A stretch of 64,000 bases of DNA from JADFXI01 sp963784135. GTDB lineage: Bacteria > Nitrospirota > Thermodesulfovibrionia > Thermodesulfovibrionales > Dissulfurispiraceae. This document shows, one piece after another, positions 43,444 through 52,803 of this stretch; position 1 is the stretch's first letter, and every line of letters starts with the position of its first letter. The translations under genes were made by a program, and so were the position numbers. The notes under the pieces are model-generated. The model ran no database searches. It was not told where the DNA came from and saw only the letters and a list, made by a program, of their open reading frames with translations. The stretch is taken from positions 99,375 through 163,374 of the forward strand of contig CAWAQG010000016.1 of NCBI GenBank assembly GCA_963784135.1, read 5' to 3'.

Positions 43444-46428
43444 TCAACTCGTTAACGTGAACACCATATCAGTCACAAAGCGGCGAAACGATTCATTCTG
43501 TACAAACTGCTTATACAGTTCCGTGTCGTCCTTGAGCAATCCCCCCATGATGCGTTCCAAAGCATTGTTATGTTCGATGCGTGCTGTATGCGGTGTGTTT
43601 TTCTTTGCATTTTGATAGGCCTGGTCAGCCGCCACTTTCGGGGCAATTTCATCTTTGATTCGTTTCACCACACGGTCGGAGTCTGTGAAAAGGGTTCCGA
43701 ATTGTTCGTTGAAAGACTTGAGGATATTGCTGAGACGGTCAAGTTCCTGCTCGGGTTTTCTGCTGACGCCGCTGGTAGGCGCCGGGCCTATCTCAGCATC
43801 GTCATCCGGCAGCGCAATCTTAAGTGCAGCCTTTTTTTCGGCCCGATAGCTGTCCATATCGACAGTTTCAAGGATGCCCTTGGAAAGATCATCCTCCTGT
43901 GGCGCAGGCAACTTAGGCACGAGGAATGTCATAAAAATTGAGAGCTTCTCCCATTCAGCGTTGTTGTATGGCAGTATCGAGGCAAGAAAATCGTAGGTGC
44001 GGGTAAATACCTTTGCCTTACCTTTAAAATCCACCTGGCCGTCTTCATCGAGCCACTGTTTGTAAACAGCCACGCATGCATCGAGAATTGGATCGAGCTT
44101 GTCCCTTTCCGCTCCATCCATGTAAAGGGCTACAAGCTTCTCAACCTGTTCGGGCGTATAAACCTGATAGCCATCAAGTGACGTTTTCAAATCGTGCAGC
44201 TTATTTGGGTCGGTCTCCTCGCTCAGTATAGTGGTCCTATAGTAGTCGGCAAACGCCTCCGTGATGGTTTCCGTGTTATTCATAAAATCCAAGACAAACA
44301 CATCGCGCTTAATGTTCCCAAGTGCACGATTTAAACGCGACAGCGTCTGCACCGCTTTAATGCCGGAGAGCGGCTTGTCCACATACATTGTATGTAGGAG
44401 CGGCTCATCGTAGCCGGTCTGGAATTTGTCCGCGCAGATGAGGAAACGGTAAGGGTCTTCCTGAATCCTGTACGCTATGTCGTTGCCGGGGAACCCGTTA
44501 AGTGATGCCTCTGTTACTTTAGCCCCTCCATATTCATGTTCGCCGGAGAAGGCGACTATTGCCTGATAAGGACTTTTCCGTTCTTGAAGATAGCTCTTGA
44601 AGGCATGAAAATACTGGACCGCCCGCTCGATACCACTGCAAACTACCATTGCCCGCGCATGGCCGCCGACCTTGTTTAAGCCGATAACCTGTTGGTGGAA
44701 ATGGTCCACCATTATCTCCGCCTTTAGCCTGATGGCGTAATCGTGGCTCTCGACATATTTCCGAAGCTTCCTTTGGGCTTTCTTTGTGTCAAATTCCGGA
44801 TCGCCCTCAACCGTTTTCACCAGCTTGTAATAGCTGTCCACAGGTGTATAGCTCTTCAGGACATCGAGGATAAATCCTTCCTGGATCGCCTGTTTCATTG
44901 TGTAGCTATGGAAGGGGCGATGCTTGGTCTTACCTTCTTCACCGGGATATTCTTCTCCGAATAACTCCAGCGTCCTGTTCTTCGGCGTGGCGGTGAAGGC
45001 AAAGTAACTTGCGTTGGTCAGCATCTTGCGGGCTTCCATGCGCTTTTGTAAAGCGTCGTTGATCGTGTCTTCCGGGTCGGCAAGCGCTTCGCTCAGGGCT
45101 GCTGAGGTCTTCCCGCCCTGGCTGGAGTGCGCTTCATCGATGATGATGGCAAAGTTCCTGCCCCGATGCTCGTCCCCGATCTCATCGAGGATTAAAGGGA
45201 ACTTCTGCACCGTTGAAATTATAATCTTCTTGCCGCTTTCTATAAATTTTCTGAGATCGTCGGAGTGCTCGGCATGTCCTACCGTTGCGCCCACCTGTGC
45301 GAACTGCTTTATAGTATCCCGGATTTGCTTGTCGAGTATCCTCCGGTCGGTCACTACGATTATGGAGTTGAAGATATCCTTCCCATCTCTGCGCAAACCC
45401 ATCAGCTGATGCGCCAGCCATGCGATGGAGTTTGATTTCCCGCTGCCGGCTGAGTGCTGGATCAGGTAGCGTTTTCCAGCCCCATTTGCAGCTACATCTG
45501 CCAGCAACTTTCGCACGACATCAAGCTGGTGGTAGCGCGGGAATATTTGCGTCAGTTTCTTCTTCCCTGTTTTTTCGTTTTTTTCTTCGACGATCTGTGC
45601 GTAGTTTTCAATGATATCGGTGATGCCCTGCGGCATGAGTATGCGCTTCCAGAGATAGTCGGTCTTCAGCCCGTCAGGATTCGGCGGGTTACCGGCGCCG
45701 TCGTTCCAGCCCTGATTGAGGGGCAGGAACCATGACTCTTTACCCTTTAGGTGCGTACACATGCGCACTTCATGATCATCTACTGCAAAATGGACAATGC
45801 AGCGCCCGAACTGAAACAAGAGCTCGCGCGGGTCTCGGTCACGCTTATATTGCTCTATTGCGTCCTCCACCGTTTGTTTGGTCAGGCTGTTTTTCAGCTC
45901 AAAGGTGGCGATAGGAATACCGTTGATGAAAAGACAGAGATCAAGCGCCCGGCGCGTTTCGTCCATGCTGTAGCGGAGTTGACGGGTAACGCTGAACCGG
46001 TTTGCAGCGAATAATAGCGTTGCTTTATCATTGCCAGGTGAGGGTGTGCCATAAAACATGTCGAAAGAAAGAGCCCCATGTTTGATGCCATGCCGCAGCA
46101 CGTCAATCACACCGCGCTTGCTGATCTCGCCGCTCAAACGGGCAAAAAACTTCAGACGCGCGATATCCCTGGTGTCTTTGTAATTTCCGATACCGAGTTT
46201 CTTGAACTCTTCCGGCTGGGTAGCTTTGATAAAAGTAAAGAGTTGCATTGAGTCCAGTGAGTGTGTCTGGTCATAGGAGCCTGCATAACCAGCGAACCAC
46301 CCGCTGCCACCAACAACCTCAGCCTCTTCCGACACACTCTCAATAGCGACCGGCGCGAGCCCATCTTTGCCAGTCATGTGACGCATGATCAGGGATTCAA
46401 GGCCTTTTTCACTGGTATCTGAAGTCAT
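43444..46428 (-). CDS. hsdR: Type I restriction enzyme R subunit
   Basis: The motor/nuclease subunit of a type I restriction-modification system, about 994 residues. The N-terminal nuclease has LDLCLFINGIPIATFELKN (D...ExK). The helicase part has Walker A QHSAGSGKSNSIAWLAH, DEAH in IIDEAHSSQGG, and later helicase motifs LICADKFQTGYDEP and QTLSRLNRA. A C-terminal helical coupling domain ends it. The ATG I use overlaps the darG stop (ATGA), so it is translationally coupled to the DarTG pair. It would translocate DNA and cut unmodified invaders together with HsdM and HsdS. Confidence 0.95.
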   Translation of the reverse strand: MTSDTSEKGLESLIMRHMTGKDGLAPVAIESVSEEAEVVGGSGWFAGYAGSYDQTHSLDSMQLFTFIKATQPEEFKKLGIGNYKDTRDIARLKFFARLSGEISKRGVIDVLRHGIKHGALSFDMFYGTPSPGNDKATLLFAANRFSVTRQLRYSMDETRRALDLCLFINGIPIATFELKNSLTKQTVEDAIEQYKRDRDPRELLFQFGRCIVHFAVDDHEVRMCTHLKGKESWFLPLNQGWNDGAGNPPNPDGLKTDYLWKRILMPQGITDIIENYAQIVEEKNEKTGKKKLTQIFPRYHQLDVVRKLLADVAANGAGKRYLIQHSAGSGKSNSIAWLAHQLMGLRRDGKDIFNSIIVVTDRRILDKQIRDTIKQFAQVGATVGHAEHSDDLRKFIESGKKIIISTVQKFPLILDEIGDEHRGRNFAIIIDEAHSSQGGKTSAALSEALADPEDTINDALQKRMEARKMLTNASYFAFTATPKNRTLELFGEEYPGEEGKTKHRPFHSYTMKQAIQEGFILDVLKSYTPVDSYYKLVKTVEGDPEFDTKKAQRKLRKYVESHDYAIRLKAEIMVDHFHQQVIGLNKVGGHARAMVVCSGIERAVQYFHAFKSYLQERKSPYQAIVAFSGEHEYGGAKVTEASLNGFPGNDIAYRIQEDPYRFLICADKFQTGYDEPLLHTMYVDKPLSGIKAVQTLSRLNRALGNIKRDVFVLDFMNNTETITEAFADYYRTTILSEETDPNKLHDLKTSLDGYQVYTPEQVEKLVALYMDGAERDKLDPILDACVAVYKQWLDEDGQVDFKGKAKVFTRTYDFLASILPYNNAEWEKLSIFMTFLVPKLPAPQEDDLSKGILETVDMDSYRAEKKAALKIALPDDDAEIGPAPTSGVSRKPEQELDRLSNILKSFNEQFGTLFTDSDRVVKRIKDEIAPKVAADQAYQNAKKNTPHTARIEHNNALERIMGGLLKDDTELYKQFVQNESFRRFVTDMVFTLTS

Positions 46429-47471
46429 GCGTCTAACTTCAACCAACCCTTTCGTTGTAAAACACCCAAGGCCAGCCGAATATGTGTCTCTGCAAACATT
46501 CGCTTTCTATCGTTCCATGCGTAGGTCTTAGCAATAGCCTCGTCACTTGTCGCGGCGTCATCTCGTGTAATAACCCAATGTACGGTTGATAAGAGTTCCA
46601 TTCCGTAAGGAGTTTCGAAGCCTTTGATCAGGTCAACTACTCGATCAAAGCGAACCCTGGTTTGAGGATGATCTCTCAGGACCGATTCTGCATGCTCGAC
46701 GGCATCAGATATTAACTCGATCTGCTTGTCAGGACGGTCTTCAGCATCGCCGTAACCGCTGATAAAATGCCCTTCGATAGCGCTTAAAACATGTCGCAGG
46801 TTCTCGGCATAAGGACCGTATGTACCCTTCTGAAAGCGCAGTTTGAGATTTTCGCCGCTCTCCTGCATGAAATACATCAGTTTGTGGATCTCCAACAGCG
46901 AGACAAATGGATCCAGAACCGCTTGCAAATAACGCTGCATCAGACCCAGTAGCGCAGCACGCCCGCTGGTCATCGGAGGTATGCGCCTTTCTTTCGGCAT
47001 CTCCTCGGCAGGTGGGGCACCTGAAGGTTCGTAGAGAAATACCTGGACTTCCGGAAACTTACTAAATGCCTTTTCAATTAACGGATGCACATCATTCCAT
47101 TCCAGCCCTCCAAGTCCGCATCCGAGGGGAGGGATCGCGACTGAGCGAATACCATGGGAGAGCACTTCCTCGACGAGAGTCTTTAGACCGGCCTCAATAT
47201 CCTCAATGCGGCTTTTCCCCTTCCAGTGGCGTTTTGTTGGGAAGTTAATAATAAATCGGGGGTTCATCAGACTATGGAGATCGTGGACCATCATCATTCC
47301 AATCCTGAGCTTGCCCTTGTCGCATACCTGCCGGTATTCCTCGTAATTCCCGGGGAACTTCTTGCGGAATTGCAGCGCAATACCACGTCCCATGACACCA
47401 ACACAGTTTACTGTATTGACCAGAGCCTCGGCATCAGCTTTTAGAATATCTCCGCGATGCAACTCAATCAT
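46425..47471 (-). CDS. darG: DarG-type antitoxin (macrodomain ADP-ribosylglycohydrolase)
   Basis: An N-terminal macrodomain (MIELHRGDILKADAEALVNTVNCVGVMGRGIALQF) carries the ADP-ribose loops, with a second at IRSVAIPPLGCGLGGLEW. The C-terminal half, after a Pro/Glu-rich linker, is the helical toxin-binding domain (FVSLLEIHKLMYFMQESGENLKLRF, GPYAENLRHVLSAIEGHFISGYGD). DarG removes ADP-ribose from DNA thymidines and binds DarT. The ATG at 47471 has GGGAG about 6 bases upstream; earlier in-frame ATGs would run into darT. It lies 16 bases after darT and overlaps hsdR. Confidence 0.92.
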   Translation of the reverse strand: MIELHRGDILKADAEALVNTVNCVGVMGRGIALQFRKKFPGNYEEYRQVCDKGKLRIGMMMVHDLHSLMNPRFIINFPTKRHWKGKSRIEDIEAGLKTLVEEVLSHGIRSVAIPPLGCGLGGLEWNDVHPLIEKAFSKFPEVQVFLYEPSGAPPAEEMPKERRIPPMTSGRAALLGLMQRYLQAVLDPFVSLLEIHKLMYFMQESGENLKLRFQKGTYGPYAENLRHVLSAIEGHFISGYGDAEDRPDKQIELISDAVEHAESVLRDHPQTRVRFDRVVDLIKGFETPYGMELLSTVHWVITRDDAATSDEAIAKTYAWNDRKRMFAETHIRLALGVLQRKGWLKLDA

Positions 47472-47487
47472 AACTTTCTCCCTCTGT

Positions 47488-48144
47488 TTAATAGTACCAT
47501 GTTCGCTCATTAATAATAACAGGGCGATGGGGGGTGTCGTACCTGTCCAAAATTGTATTGACTTGATCAACAATATTCGTGTCATAAACTCCAATCTTCT
47601 CCACCAGATGCCAGGGAAAAGATTCATAGACCAGAAACTCGGCCTGTTTGCCTTCTTTGACAAGCATATCTCTGAAATCAGTGGACTGAACAGCATCCCA
47701 GTTCACTTTGTCCAAATCTGCTACTCGGCAGTAAAAATTGGTGTAGTACGTGCCAGCATTTCGATCAGAAAAGGCCCAGCGGACACCCTGAGCCTCCGCC
47801 CAGCGAATGGTCGTAATCAGGTCTGCCTGAAGATGCACGATAGGGCGCTGTCCTTCGTGGTAACTCAACTCCGGATGGTTACGCGCATAAAGTATGTACA
47901 GCATGATCGAGCGTGGGCAAAAATAGAAAGGCACATATTCACCTACTTTGGTTCCCGGATTACAAGCGACCTCAAGTTCTTCAAGCCTGCGTTGTTTGAT
48001 CGAGGACATGCCGACGATCTCACAGGTCAACCCCAGCTCTATGCGCTTGGCATCGGACCAGAGGCAGCCGGATTGAACAATCTCCGGCAAATTGCGGAGG
48101 TGGGTGATATGATAAATTTTGGGGTCTGTCGGTACTGGGCTCAT
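47488..48144 (-). CDS. darT: DarT-type toxin (DNA thymidine ADP-ribosyltransferase)
   Basis: A DUF4433 protein of about 218 residues. Family motifs are KIYHITHLRNLPEIVQSG, IVGMSSIKQRRLEEL, YVPFYFCPRSIMLYIL, RWAFSDRNAGTYYTNFY and KQAEFLVYESFPW. The Glu in QAEFLV corresponds to the catalytic Glu of DarT, and the Arg in KQRRLEE to the conserved NAD-pocket Arg. DarT modifies single-stranded DNA and can abort phage infection. Its start overlaps the hsdS stop (TGATG; an in-frame GTG lies one codon upstream), so it is read with the restriction operon. DarG follows immediately. Confidence 0.92.
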   Translation of the reverse strand: MSPVPTDPKIYHITHLRNLPEIVQSGCLWSDAKRIELGLTCEIVGMSSIKQRRLEELEVACNPGTKVGEYVPFYFCPRSIMLYILYARNHPELSYHEGQRPIVHLQADLITTIRWAEAQGVRWAFSDRNAGTYYTNFYCRVADLDKVNWDAVQSTDFRDMLVKEGKQAEFLVYESFPWHLVEKIGVYDTNIVDQVNTILDRYDTPHRPVIINERTWYY

Positions 48145-49490
48145 CACTCTCCATCCTCACCGCTTATCCCGTCTTCCACCTCTACATCCCCAGCCAATAT
48201 TTCATCTTCATCAATTATACCTGACTCAGCGGCCTCATCCGGCAGACTCTTCGCTGCCTCGCGCACGTCCAGCTTGCCAGTTACCACGTCGGAGATCAAG
48301 CGCGTGCGGTATTCGCGGAGAAGGGCGATTTCGCGCTCGGTGCGGAAGATAACAGACTCGAATTTCTGTAGCTGTTGATTTATTCCTTCAACCAAATTGA
48401 CTTGTTCATCAAATGGAGGTTGCGGGACATATATCTCGTAGAGATCTTTTCTATCAACCCCAGGCACAGCAGATTTCGAGGAATAGTCAGCCTTCGATAT
48501 GGTACGAAGAAGATAAAAGCACCATTTAGGAAAATTTCCGTTAAAGTTTGTCACAAATAGTGCAGTGTTATGAGGCCAGAAGTCTTCCTCAATGTAGAAA
48601 ACTGCATCGGTAGAGCCGTATCGCCCCATTACTACTCCTGGGCCTTTTGCGCGAGCTTCGCAGTGCGTATCAATTATTCCACCGGAAGAAATGACTGGAA
48701 TAGATCCCCTTATTCGCTGGTCCGATGGCAGATCATAACCTCGTTGCAGGCGCGTGACCCACTTTAACCGCTTTACTTCCCAATGCTCCGGAATATTCCC
48801 AAGCCAAGGGGTGCCGGACGGCTTAAGGGGAACATTGGGGGGGAGTCCGCGCGTGACTGCTCGATGGATGATGGCCTGCTTCTGCTCGTTCAGCAGCGCG
48901 ATCATCTTTTTCTTTAACCGTATAAAACGATCAACGCGCTGGTGTGCGTAGTCGAGAAAGCGCACGATTGCCGCTTGCTCGTCGGGAGGAGGTAGCAGTG
49001 ATTCAAGCCGGTAAAGATCGTCAGAGTAAAGCCGTAGACGGCTCTCAACAACACCGGTTGAAACCGCCTTGATACGTCCCTTGTAGATTGGCGATCTTAG
49101 GAGGTGATGGAAATACCACGGGTGAGCATCCTGTCCAAAGCGATAGACACAGTACGCCGGACTCGTAATCCCGTTGTAGTGAGAGACCCCAAGACTTCCG
49201 TTCCACGCCAGCATTATATTTATCACCAAGTCATTTAGCGCAACACGCTTATAGCCAATGAGAGTATCGGCCCGTGTATCAGGCACATCCGTGCCTTCCG
49301 CCGACACCCGTTGGGTAACACCTGTATATTGTGAGACACGGAGCAATTGTTCCTTGCCATCACCAGAGCGAGAGTCCTGTTCTTTTAAAATGTACTTCAT
49401 TCGCCTCACATCCCAATGTTTTGGAACTTCACCAAGCCAAGACGGCTCCGTCTTCTTGTATTCCGCGTATGGTTTGAGATCGGCGATCAC
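48144..49490 (-). CDS. hsdS: Type I restriction specificity subunit
   Basis: The DNA-recognition subunit, 448 residues, with two target-recognition domains each introduced by a PxHWxxxRxK motif (VPKHWDVRRMKYI; IPEHWEVKRLKWV). They are separated by the central conserved helix (ALLNEQKQAIIHRAVTRG) and followed by the distal one (EIALLREYRTRLISDVVTGKLDVRE). The start is GTG overlapping the hsdM stop by four bases. An acidic tail follows (EDEILAGDVEVEDG). The recognition sequence cannot be read from protein sequence by eye. Confidence 0.95.
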   Translation of the reverse strand: MIADLKPYAEYKKTEPSWLGEVPKHWDVRRMKYILKEQDSRSGDGKEQLLRVSQYTGVTQRVSAEGTDVPDTRADTLIGYKRVALNDLVINIMLAWNGSLGVSHYNGITSPAYCVYRFGQDAHPWYFHHLLRSPIYKGRIKAVSTGVVESRLRLYSDDLYRLESLLPPPDEQAAIVRFLDYAHQRVDRFIRLKKKMIALLNEQKQAIIHRAVTRGLPPNVPLKPSGTPWLGNIPEHWEVKRLKWVTRLQRGYDLPSDQRIRGSIPVISSGGIIDTHCEARAKGPGVVMGRYGSTDAVFYIEEDFWPHNTALFVTNFNGNFPKWCFYLLRTISKADYSSKSAVPGVDRKDLYEIYVPQPPFDEQVNLVEGINQQLQKFESVIFRTEREIALLREYRTRLISDVVTGKLDVREAAKSLPDEAAESGIIDEDEILAGDVEVEDGISGEDGE

Positions 49491-51829
49491 TTCGTCCCGC
49501 CCTTGAGCAGTTCATCAAGCAAGCCTTCGGCTTCCTCTTCCACAGCTAGGATATCGGCTCGGATTTCTTCCAGAGTACGCAGCGGCTGGGGCTTGTAGAA
49601 GTGCCGGGTGAAGCTGATCTCGTAACCGATTTTGGTGACGTCTTCCTTTATCCATGCATCGGGTGTGCATGGCAACACTTCGCGGCGGATAAATGCTTCG
49701 ATCCCGCCAGGTTCAAGGAGTGGTATCTGTTCAGTGTCGCGCAAGTCGCTGTCAGGCTCGTATTCAACCATGCATTTTTTCCCGTCTAATTTGGCCTCAT
49801 ATCGTCCGTGCAATGGGTCAGATGCGGTCTTGCTTGGTTTGTGCACTTTGGCGATAACAGGCGGCGCGGTTTCAACCCTCCAGCTTACAGCGCGGAGGAC
49901 AAGCTTCAGGTCAGCACCGGAAACTTTGCGCCCGCGTTTTTCAAGTGCGGCTTCAACCACCTTGCGAAAGATGTTGTGGTCCTCGAAGAGATCACCTCCG
50001 ATTTCCTGCCGCAGGATGGTAGCAGTTTCCATGAGCCGGTCATCCCTCTCCCAAGTCCTGGAATCGAGGAGTCTCTTCTTTTTCTTTTCCGGAAGTCCCT
50101 TCTTAGCGATCGCGCCATCTTCGGCATCGTCCTCTTCGTCGCCCGCGCCCCAATCGGCCAGCCGTTTTCCCAACGACTTCTCAATACTGGAGAAGTTATC
50201 GAACAGGGCCTCACCAAATTCATCATAGAGCTGTGAGCGGATATCTTCGTCACCAGAGGCGAAGCGTAGCAATTCGATGGATTTTACTGTAAGTTGGCTA
50301 TGCAGGCGAAGCGGACGTTCAACTATGACCTTCCAGTAGCCAAAGTGCTCGTTGGAGAATATTTTTGACTGCTCGGTCGCCTTGAAAGTAAGATATGTGT
50401 CGCAGATGCGGCGGATGTCTTCCTCGGAGAGTTCACAATTTTTTTTGCCAAGATTCTTGCGTAGTGGCTTGAACAATTGGGTGGCATCGATGAGTTGCAC
50501 CTTGCCCTTGCGATGCTCGGGTTTCCGATTGGTCAGAACCCAGATATAGGTGGCAATGCCGGTGTTATAAAAAAGGTTGAGCGGAAGGGCGACTATAGCC
50601 TCCAGCCAATCATTCTCTATGAGCCAGCGCCTAATATTGCTCTCTCCCTGCCCTGCATCACCGGTAAAAAGAGAGGAACCGTTGTGGACTTCTGCAATGC
50701 GGCTGCCTATCGGCGTTTTGTGATTCATTTTAGCGGCCATGTTGACCAGGAACAACAGCTGGCCATCACTGGAGCGGGTAACGAGGGAGTAGTCGGGTTC
50801 GTCTGCATGAGTGATCTTAAATCGCGGATCACGCATGCCGTCCTTGCCGCCCATGGATTCCAAATCTTTCTTCCAGCTCTTGCCGTAAGGCGGGTTCGAG
50901 AGCATAAAGTCGAACTCTCGGGCCGGAAAGGCATCATGCGAAAGTGTGGACCATTCGGCTCCGCCAACGATGTGGTCGGCGTTTTCACCTTCGCCTTTCA
51001 AAATAATGTCGGCCTTGCAGATTGCATAGGTCTCGGGATTGATCTCCTGGCCATAGAGATGTGTGGTTACCTGCTTGTCTCTTTTGGAAGCAAGACCTTT
51101 CAGTGTTTCTTCCGCTACAGTGAGCATGCCACCAGTACCAAGGGCACCATCGTAGAGCAGATAGGAGCCGGACTGTATAACGTCGACAATAGGCAAGAAG
51201 ATGAGGTTGGCCATCAGCTTCACGGCATCACGCGGGGTCCAGTGCTCGCCGGCCTCCTCGTTATTCTCCTCATTAAACTTGCGAACAAGTTCCTCGAACA
51301 CGGTGCCCATGGAGTGGTTATCCATGGCCGGGTGTTTCACCGAACCGTCGCTATTGAGCACAGGATTAGGGCTGAGGTTGATGTCGGAATCGAGAAACTT
51401 TTCGATCAGAGTGCCGAGAGAGTCGGACTTTGAGAGTGTGGGAATCTGGTTACGAAACTTGAAGTTTTCCAGAATGTCATGAATGTTGGGCGAGAAGCCA
51501 TCGAGATAGGCTTCAAAGTCGGCTCTGAGCTGCTGTTGGCTGCCACGGGATTTCAGATCGCGAAGTGTGAAGTTTGAAGTGTTGTAAAACGCCTGTCCAG
51601 CGGCCTGACAAAGCGCGGCGCGTTGCTCGGTAATACCCGCCTTGTCAAGGATATCCTTCGTTTCAAGCACGGCTTTCTTCGTTGGCTCCAGCACTGCATC
51701 GAGCCGGCGCAATACGCACATCGGCAAAATAACATCGGGATATTTACCACGCTTAAACAGGTCGCGGAGAACATCGTCAGCAATGCCCCAGATGAAGGAC
51801 ACTATTTTATTGTGAGTTGCCTGGTCCAC
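49487..51829 (-). CDS. hsdM: Type I restriction DNA methyltransferase subunit
   Basis: The N6-adenine methyltransferase of the system, 780 residues. HsdM_N is at the start (FIWGIADDVLRDLFKRGKYPDVILPM). The catalytic domain has GEHWTPRDAV, the SAM motif DGALGTGGML, and SNPPYGKSW (NPPY). A long C-terminal extension with an acidic/Lys stretch (EEDDAEDGAIAKKGLPEKKKK) makes it larger than the classical 500-residue HsdM; similar long forms are known. It heads the leftward operon hsdM-hsdS-darT-darG-hsdR. Confidence 0.95.
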   Translation of the reverse strand: MDQATHNKIVSFIWGIADDVLRDLFKRGKYPDVILPMCVLRRLDAVLEPTKKAVLETKDILDKAGITEQRAALCQAAGQAFYNTSNFTLRDLKSRGSQQQLRADFEAYLDGFSPNIHDILENFKFRNQIPTLSKSDSLGTLIEKFLDSDINLSPNPVLNSDGSVKHPAMDNHSMGTVFEELVRKFNEENNEEAGEHWTPRDAVKLMANLIFLPIVDVIQSGSYLLYDGALGTGGMLTVAEETLKGLASKRDKQVTTHLYGQEINPETYAICKADIILKGEGENADHIVGGAEWSTLSHDAFPAREFDFMLSNPPYGKSWKKDLESMGGKDGMRDPRFKITHADEPDYSLVTRSSDGQLLFLVNMAAKMNHKTPIGSRIAEVHNGSSLFTGDAGQGESNIRRWLIENDWLEAIVALPLNLFYNTGIATYIWVLTNRKPEHRKGKVQLIDATQLFKPLRKNLGKKNCELSEEDIRRICDTYLTFKATEQSKIFSNEHFGYWKVIVERPLRLHSQLTVKSIELLRFASGDEDIRSQLYDEFGEALFDNFSSIEKSLGKRLADWGAGDEEDDAEDGAIAKKGLPEKKKKRLLDSRTWERDDRLMETATILRQEIGGDLFEDHNIFRKVVEAALEKRGRKVSGADLKLVLRAVSWRVETAPPVIAKVHKPSKTASDPLHGRYEAKLDGKKCMVEYEPDSDLRDTEQIPLLEPGGIEAFIRREVLPCTPDAWIKEDVTKIGYEISFTRHFYKPQPLRTLEEIRADILAVEEEAEGLLDELLKGGTK

Positions 51830-52115
51830 TTCAGCTTATTCTTCCTTTGATTTTACTTTGGATGATAGCATATTCTTCAGTCCTTTAGAAAAAAATAATG
51901 CCTCTTAATCACAGTGAGAGCCGGTTGCGATGTGGAGAAGATTTATTTATAACTTAAATCACCGTAGCTATGATGATCTCAAAAGTGGATGATATGCAAG
52001 CCGCTGCCGCTGTCTAATATCTTAAGGGGGTGATGGCCATCAGCGATCCCTAAGACTGCCCAGAACATGCAACGCACATTATGTTGAGCTCTATTATGTT
52101 ATCATGTTTGGGACA

Positions 52116-52439
52116 ATGGGGAATACATGGGTTACTGACATCCGCCATTTTTTAGACAGCGAGGGCAATGTGATTAAGGAACCTCGCCCCGCTCGGCTTC
52201 TTGCTCAATATTTTTGTTTAATCATAGAAGCTGTTACTGGACGGCCGATTCATCGACAAGACCGGAACACAGGCGTCCCGTGTCGGCGCCGTCCGGGACA
52301 TAAACCTTGTGAAGGTATAATAATTGCTGATTTTTATGAGCAGGATGCCGCAACTATTGCGTGGGCTTGTCATTTATGTGGAGACAATGGGTATATAAGA
52401 GGATGGCAAGAAACTCAGTGGGACAAAAGACCAAGATGA
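52116..52439 (+). CDS. Small conserved hypothetical protein with a C-terminal Cys pair
   Basis: About 107 residues starting MGNTWVTDIRHFLD; GGGA lies upstream and another ATG is 4 codons earlier. The middle has GVPCRRRPGHKPC and the end WACHLCGDNGYIRGWQETQWD. The four Cys and nearby His residues could bind zinc. I recall this type of protein as widespread in diverse bacteria without a known function. Its stop overlaps the start of the next gene (ATGA), so the pair is co-translated. Confidence 0.65.
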   Translation: MGNTWVTDIRHFLDSEGNVIKEPRPARLLAQYFCLIIEAVTGRPIHRQDRNTGVPCRRRPGHKPCEGIIIADFYEQDAATIAWACHLCGDNGYIRGWQETQWDKRPR

Positions 52440-52666
52440 AAAACAATAACCAAGAATGGATAGACGCAAAAAGAAAGTTTCATCTGTCTGACGTTCAGGT
52501 ACAGATGGCAAGAGAGCTTGGAATGAATCCTAAAAAGTTCGGCAGTATTGCCAATCATAAGCAGGAAAAATGGAAAGTCCCATTGTCGGAATTTATTGAG
52601 GAGCTATATCACAAAAGATTTAAAAAAGAAAAACCCGTTTGTGAATTCCGGGGACACAATACTTAG
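52436..52666 (+). CDS. Small conserved hypothetical protein, partner of the previous gene
   Basis: A 76-residue basic protein beginning MKNNNQEWIDAKRKFHLSDVQVQMARELGM. The central stretch NPKKFGSIANHKQEKWKVPLSEFIEELYHKRF looks like a compact helical domain. The start is the ATG that overlaps the upstream stop; the longer frame overlaps the upstream gene entirely. No function is known to me. Strict overlap with the Cys-pair gene suggests they work together. Confidence 0.6.
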   Translation: MKNNNQEWIDAKRKFHLSDVQVQMARELGMNPKKFGSIANHKQEKWKVPLSEFIEELYHKRFKKEKPVCEFRGHNT

Positions 52667-52766
52667 TTCGAGTCCTGGCTTTCAGGATAACGTAATCTTT
52701 TTCGGCCTGATCGAAACGCAGACCCTTTTCTTCGGCAATGCGATGGAGTTCCACAGACATAATCAT
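52620..52766 (-). pseudogene. N-terminal remnant of an AbiEii-like nucleotidyltransferase gene
   Basis: A minus-strand ATG opens 48 codons. The first 28 (SVELHRIAEEKGLRFDQAEK, then DYVIL) resemble the start of AbiEii/AbiGii-type toxins, with EKDY as the best mark. The frame then changes into unrelated sequence and stops within the neighbouring gene. The catalytic GSxxD region is missing, so it is a remnant of a lost abortive-infection system. The match is short and from memory. Confidence 0.4.
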
Positions 52767-52803
52767 GCCTTAATCTCCTAAACTGAGAAAGCCTCACGGC
52801 TCC

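Noticed and set aside
47362..48378. A 338-codon plus-strand open frame across darT/darG
   Set aside because: It is a shadow of darT and the start of darG, with no recognisable domain and no ribosome site.
50477..51433. A 318-codon plus-strand open frame inside hsdM
   Set aside because: It is antisense to the well-supported hsdM, lacks any family motif, and its composition follows the codon pattern of the opposite strand.
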